Position numbers and translations under genes: made by a program. The notes under the pieces were generated by a model. That model ran no database searches and was not told the origin of the DNA. It saw nothing but the letters and a program-made list of their open reading frames with translations. This document shows positions 59,100 through 64,000 of a DNA stretch of 64,000 nucleotides, piece by piece (positions within the stretch are counted from its first letter, which is position 1; each line of letters starts with the position of its first letter). Source of the stretch: Neocallimastix lanati (nom. inval.) (lineage: Eukaryota > Neocallimastigomycota > Neocallimastigomycetes > Neocallimastigales > Neocallimastigaceae); contig JACVTC010000015.1 in the NCBI GenBank assembly GCA_016946835.1, positions 1,812,001 to 1,876,000 on the forward strand, read 5' to 3'.

Positions 59100-62000
59100 A
59101 ATATTTTTATTAATTTATTAAAGTTAATAATCGAAATGGATATCCCAATAGGAGAACTAATAAATCCGTAACTTTTTCTAATGTTAACATTCAAGAAGGT
59201 ATAAATAATAGTAGAAGAAATAATACAAATGAAAATTTGGAATGCTTCCGTTGCGTTCAAAGAGGACATAAAAGAAGTGAATGTCCTTATTCCTTTAGAC
59301 AATTAGCAGAATTAGAGGAGAAAGGTTTGTTAAATAATAATGATAAAAAGCATTTAAATTAGATTCTGGGAGAAGGATAACTCCCATTAATCAAACCAAC
59401 CCCTCTATCAATCTTATTACCTTAAATAACAACTTAACTCAAAATAAAACTTCAGAAGTAGCTGTAGTTGCTGTCAGAAGAAATAAATCACCAAGTAGAA
59501 TAAAAACTTCACCTTATAATGACAAACCACAATCTTTAGGAAATAACCCAATTCCTATAAATACAGATGCTATGAATTATAATAAAAATTTTATAAATAA
59601 TAATATATCAAAACAAAATTCTTTGAATGAAGATAAACTTATGAGTTCAATAGAAATAAATGATATACAGGATAGACAAATGGATAAGGCCACAAGTAAT
59701 AAAGAAGTATCCACAAAAGAAAGAGAAAAGGGCGAAATTATAGATTTAATATCAGAAGATATTGTGATGGAAGCTAATAAACCTGATTCTAATAATACTA
59801 ATAAGGAAGAGAAAGTATCAAAAGAAACTGAACGTTTAGAACAATTAGATGTATCAATAAATAATCAAGAAAATATTAATAATGTAAAAAAGAAAAATAA
59901 ACAGGAAAGGATACAGGAAATTAAACAACAAGTTCAGCATAACACACCAACCAATTCAGCTCCAGATAAATTGAAGAAAATCGAGAAGCACATACTACTG
60001 ATGGAAGGTTTTGAATCTTTTAAAATTGATGATTTGGTTAATGAAATTGCGTCGATAGAGGTTGTAACAAAATTAGTGAATTTATTAGATGTGTTTCCTA
60101 AGCTACGAACTGCCTTTGCACAAAAATTAAAGTTAACTCCTGCTACAACTACTAACACAATAACTAATATTATTACTGCGATTAGTAATAACAAAATTGT
60201 AAAAGTAAGAGGGAAAATAGAAGATGCAGATGCTATTATATTATTAGATTCGTGTGCTAGATTAAATATGATTACCAAATCTGCTTTTGAGAAATTTAAA
60301 ATTAATAAGAATCCAATAGGAAAAATTTCTGAAACTATATTTCAAGCTTTTAATATGACAGAAGTAGAGACCGAGATTTATGAATTAAAAGTTACAATCG
60401 GATCACATACTTCTTATGAACAATTTCGAGTAATTGATAATAATGAGATTTTTGATATACTAATAGGTATTAATTCTTTAAAAGAAAATAAATTTATTTT
60501 GGACTTTGCGAAAAGCATTTTATATTATAATAATGAAAACGATGAACCTGTTAAAATTGCTATTATGACCTATGATATAGCCTTACCTGGAAAGGACATT
60601 GCTAAAAAGAATGAAAATAGTGATCAATATCTGTTTCTGACTTTAGAAAAAGAGGAACAAATTAATGAAAACGTGGATAAGAAATTTAAAATAATTTCTG
60701 ATATTATCTGTACATTACCAGAGAAAATTAAAAATTCTGCAAAAGGCTTATTCCATAAATTTTCAAATGTGTTAGCTGTTAAAACTGATGATTTAGGAGA
60801 AACAAAACTATTACCTCATAGAATTGAATTACTCCCTGGAACAAAACCTATAAAACAGAGATCTTATAGATTATCAGGAGTGCAAGCAGGTGCATTAAAA
60901 GAGATTTTGACTAAACTGCTTAAAAACAATTTAATTGAACCTTCTCATTCATCATGGTCTTCTCCTGTTGTTTTAGTTCCAAAGAAGAATGATGATTACC
61001 GAATGTGTGTAGACTATAGGAAACTTAATGACTGTTCTATTAAAGATGCTTATTCTTTACCTTTAATTGATAATATATTATATTCTGTGGGTAAAGATAC
61101 GAAGATGCTTTCTACATTAGATTTGTTTTCCGGGTATCATCAGGTACCTATTCTCCTGGAAGATAGAGATAAAACTTGTTTCACTACCATGTATGGAAAT
61201 TATAATTTTAAAGTGATGCCATTTGGTTTATGTAATGCTCCTGCCACATTCCAGCGAGAGATGAACAGGATTTTCTTTAAATTAATTGGCATATGCATAT
61301 TTGTATATATTGACGATTTAATTGTATTCTCAACTTCAATAGAGGAACAAATTAAACGCTTATAACAGGTCTTTTCTATTCTTCAAAACAATGGATTAAA
61401 AATCAATCTTGAGAAGTGTCAGTTTTTCAAGAAGGAAGTTGAATTATTAGGTCATATATTAACAATTGATGGTTTAAAACCTGTTCCTGAGAAGATAAGA
61501 GTGATTATAGAATGGTTACCCCCTAAGGATATTTCTCAGCTACGTTCATTTCTTGGTGCTGTTAGTTATTATCGTAAGTTCATTTATAAGTTCGCTGAAG
61601 TCGCTCAACCATTATTTAAACTTTTAAAGAAAAATGTTCAGTTTATTTGGAACCAGGATACTGATAACGCGTTTAATCAATTAAAGACAAAGTTGATTGA
61701 AGCTCCTATTCTATTTCTCCAAATTTTGATAAACCTTTCATTATTAGAACAGATGCGTCTAGAAATGGTATTAGCGGTGTAATATTACAACACGACGAAT
61801 AAAATATTGAAAGACCACTCCATTTTGTAAGTAGAACACTTTCAGCTTCTGAAAGAAATTATAGTGTTACCGATTTAGAAGGAACTGCTGTTTATTATTG
61901 TGTTAAGAAGTTTAAACATTATATCACGGGAAATAAATTTATTACAACTTTATATACTGATCATCAACCACTTGTAGGTCTCATTTCAAAAAGTGAACCA

Positions 62001-62815
62001 TCCAATAACAAACATCTTAAATGGGTTTCATTATTAAGTTCTCTGAAGGTAAAGGTCTGTTATGAAGAGGGAAGGAAGAACGTCGTTACCGATGCATTGT
62101 CTAGGCTTGACACCTCTTCTGGAGTAATGGAGGAAAATCATGATCATAAATTAAGAAATCAGGAAGTAATAAATGTTACAATAAATGACAAGAATGAAAG
62201 ATATTCATTAATTCAAGATTTTATATCAAAGAAAATAATTACAATAAACAATATCCAATTCTATAAACAAAATAATAAATTGAGGGAAATAATTAATGAT
62301 AAAAGAAGAAGGTGGGAACTCATTGATCAGGCGCATTCTATTGGACATGAAGGATCCTTTAAAACTTACAATAGACTAAAAGATAATTATTACTGGATCG
62401 GGATGAACAGAGATATAAAATTATATATCAAATGCTGTCCCATTTGTCAAAAATATAAACCTCAGAAATTAAATAAGAACATTGAAAATTTACCGACTAA
62501 ACCAGGTTTTCCTTTTTCGAAAGTAGGACTAGATTTAGTAGGCCCGATACTACCAGAAACACCAAGGGGTAATAAATACATTATTGTTCTTGTAGATTAT
62601 TTAACAAAATGGGTAGAAGCCGAGCCTCTAAAAAAATCAGAATCTGTGGACGTTATAAAATTTTTGAAAAATGTCTTTGCTCGTCACGGGATTCCAGAAA
62701 TATTGATCAGAGATAATGGACCTCAGTTTATCTCTGATAAGACTAAAGCTTTCTTGGATTTACATGATGTTTATGTCCAATACACTACTACTTATCATCC
62801 TGCATCTAACGGTCA
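59100..62815 (+). mobile_element. Ty3/gypsy fossil E, truncated and broken
   Basis: A relative of B and C. It has the gag C-terminus with a CCHC knuckle (about 59242-59283, C-F-R-C and then G-H-K-R-S-E-C), a linker, protease (about 60210-60500, L-L-D-S-C-A), reverse transcriptase (about 60800-61400, Y-I-D-D-L), RNase H (about 61720-62100) and an integrase finger and core (about 62300-62815). The 5' part of gag, the end of integrase and both LTRs are missing. Broken in about four or five places. The solo LTR at 62990 has its own target duplication and so is not simply E's 3' LTR. Confidence 0.88.
59353..59386 (+). promoter_or_regulatory. -1 frameshift signal at the gag end of element E
   Basis: T TTA AAT (59353-59359) in the gag frame, followed directly by the gag stop. 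After 7 nt comes a hairpin TGGGAG (59367-59372) with CTCCCA (59381-59386) and an 8-nt loop. Same plan as in B and C. Confidence 0.8.
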
Positions 62816-62985
62816 TAATTGGAACTTTGCCTATGAAACCTCAAATATTCGCCGGACTCTACCCTTGTTATAGCACCAACCCGCCTTACATCAAAATTCC
62901 CATATATTTATGCCGTACTTGAACCACAACCGTTTGCCTCGTTACATACATCCTTCACCATTGCACCAATACTATATTTTTATTT
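62816..62985 (-). other. G+C-richer segment with tRNA-like A and B boxes
   Basis: It abuts the truncated integrase of E and is not gypsy-like. On the minus strand it has an A box TGGTGCAATGG and, 32 nt later, GGTTCAAGTAC, one mismatch from a B box. The spacing is right for a tRNA-type promoter but the acceptor stem does not pair, so it may be a decayed SINE head. It is also partly open on both strands, so a host-gene scrap is possible. Confidence 0.35.
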
Positions 62986-62989
62986 GAGT

Positions 62990-63773
62990 TAATACAGAAT
63001 GAACAAATAATACTAATTGTGCTAGAATAATATAAATATTCTAACCTTATAGATTATTCTATTCTATATAATTGGAACTTTCCCATATTCTTCAAATATT
63101 ACTAAATAGAAATCTTAAGTTAATAAATCACCAATTAACTTATAATTCCTTTTTGAATTATCGATCCGATTCCATTATAATGTATTAAAAATCTTTAGCC
63201 AAGAATATTGTCCTTGCCCACTTAATATATTAATATTATATTTCTTTTGTATTATGTTATATTGAAAATAATCAAATCTATTTAATTAGTTATTAAAATT
63301 TTCGTTATCAATTTAAATTTATTTTTAATTACTAAATTTAACTAAACCACATAAAATATTCTGTATAATCTCTTTATTTTTATTTTATATATTAGTATTA
63401 AACTATTATTAAATAATTAATAATTCAATAATATATAACTACTATTTATAACAATAATATTATTAACTAAAATAATAATTCAATTTCAATTTAAATGTTT
63501 TATTTATAAAAATAATTAGTAATTAGTTTATTAAAAAAATAGTTAGGCTTTACAAATTTTAATTTGATAAAAAAATATAAATACATGTAATTTTAGTGAA
63601 ATAAAATATAATCAATAACTTTTCTTTTTATTAAATAAATAATTATATTATTATTTTTCTTTTATAAATTTAAATAAATAAATATTGATTGTAAAACAAA
63701 TTATTTTTTTTATTGTAATTTTATTATTTGTGTTAATTATTATTATATTCCTAAAATTATATGAACCATACCA
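62990..63773 (+). repeat. Solo LTR H (B/C/E-like lineage)
   Basis: TAATACAGAATGAAC to GAACCATACCA. Flanked by GAGT at 62986-62989 and 63774-63777, a perfect 4-bp duplication. TATA-like AAAAAAATATAAATACATG at about 63570. Confidence 0.75.
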
Positions 63774-63777
63774 GAGT

Positions 63778-64000
63778 GATAAAGTATGGTATATATCTTG
63801 TTTCCCATCTTTATCTAATATACTAAATAAAATTATTTATAAGAAAATAATTAAATTCATTCAATAGAAATAAATTTATTTTATAACCTTTTATGTTATT
63901 AATTATAAAAACTTATAATACTAATTCTTTAATTAATAAACCTCTACTAAACTTATCTAATTTTACAGGCTAATTAGTAACCTTTAAACATTCTTTTTAT
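63778..64000. other. AT-rich DNA at the window end
   Basis: No gene seen. It is the continuation of the sequence before solo LTR H. Confidence 0.5.

Overview
The window is extremely AT-rich non-coding DNA packed with transposable elements. I recognise no host protein-coding gene. The only host genes I can support are two adjacent tRNA genes (Arg-TCT and Asn-GTT, minus strand, about 36.6-36.8 kb). The extreme AT bias, the Asn/Lys-rich remnants, A-runs and AAT repeats, the yeast-like tRNA-Arg(UCU) and the mix of Ty3/gypsy, Ty1/copia, MULE and tRNA-derived SINEs suggest an early-diverging fungus. My best guess is an anaerobic gut fungus (Neocallimastigomycota); an AT-rich amoebozoan such as a dictyostelid cannot be excluded. 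This is inference, since no host protein was available to place it.

Layout. 0.5-5.2 kb: two Ty1/copia fossils in opposite orientation meeting at a perfect 28-bp inverted repeat. 5.8-7.3 kb: three near-identical 329-bp tandem units, the middle one split by a tRNA-derived SINE with target-site duplication. 7.3-16.1 kb: AT-rich sequence with copia scraps. 16.1-36.1 kb: a nest in which an old gypsy remnant (J) abuts a chromodomain gypsy element (A, minus strand), gypsy element B sits in the outer end of A's LTR, and a complete-ended MULE DNA transposon sits in B's leader. 36.6-53.1 kb: two tRNA genes followed by two young gypsy elements, D and C, inserted at essentially the same point just upstream of tRNA-Asn. 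53.1-64 kb: six solo LTRs with target-site duplications and a truncated gypsy element, E.

The most notable signals lie in the non-coding parts of the gypsy elements. (1) B, C and E share a textbook -1 frameshift signal at the gag end: T TTA AAC/T, a 6-7 nt spacer, then a 6-bp hairpin with compensated base pairs. (2) C and D target the region 13-18 bp upstream of tRNA-Asn, the Ty3-like position. C came first and D then landed on C's first two bases. (3) The long leaders carry structured modules. Module X is shared by C and D, module Y (with a tRNA-like T-arm) by C and A, and C also has four tandem covarying hairpins just before gag. (4) The B/C/E-like lineage leaves 4-bp target duplications, while D and another solo-LTR family leave 5 bp. 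All sequence comparisons were made by eye; no search, alignment or folding was run.
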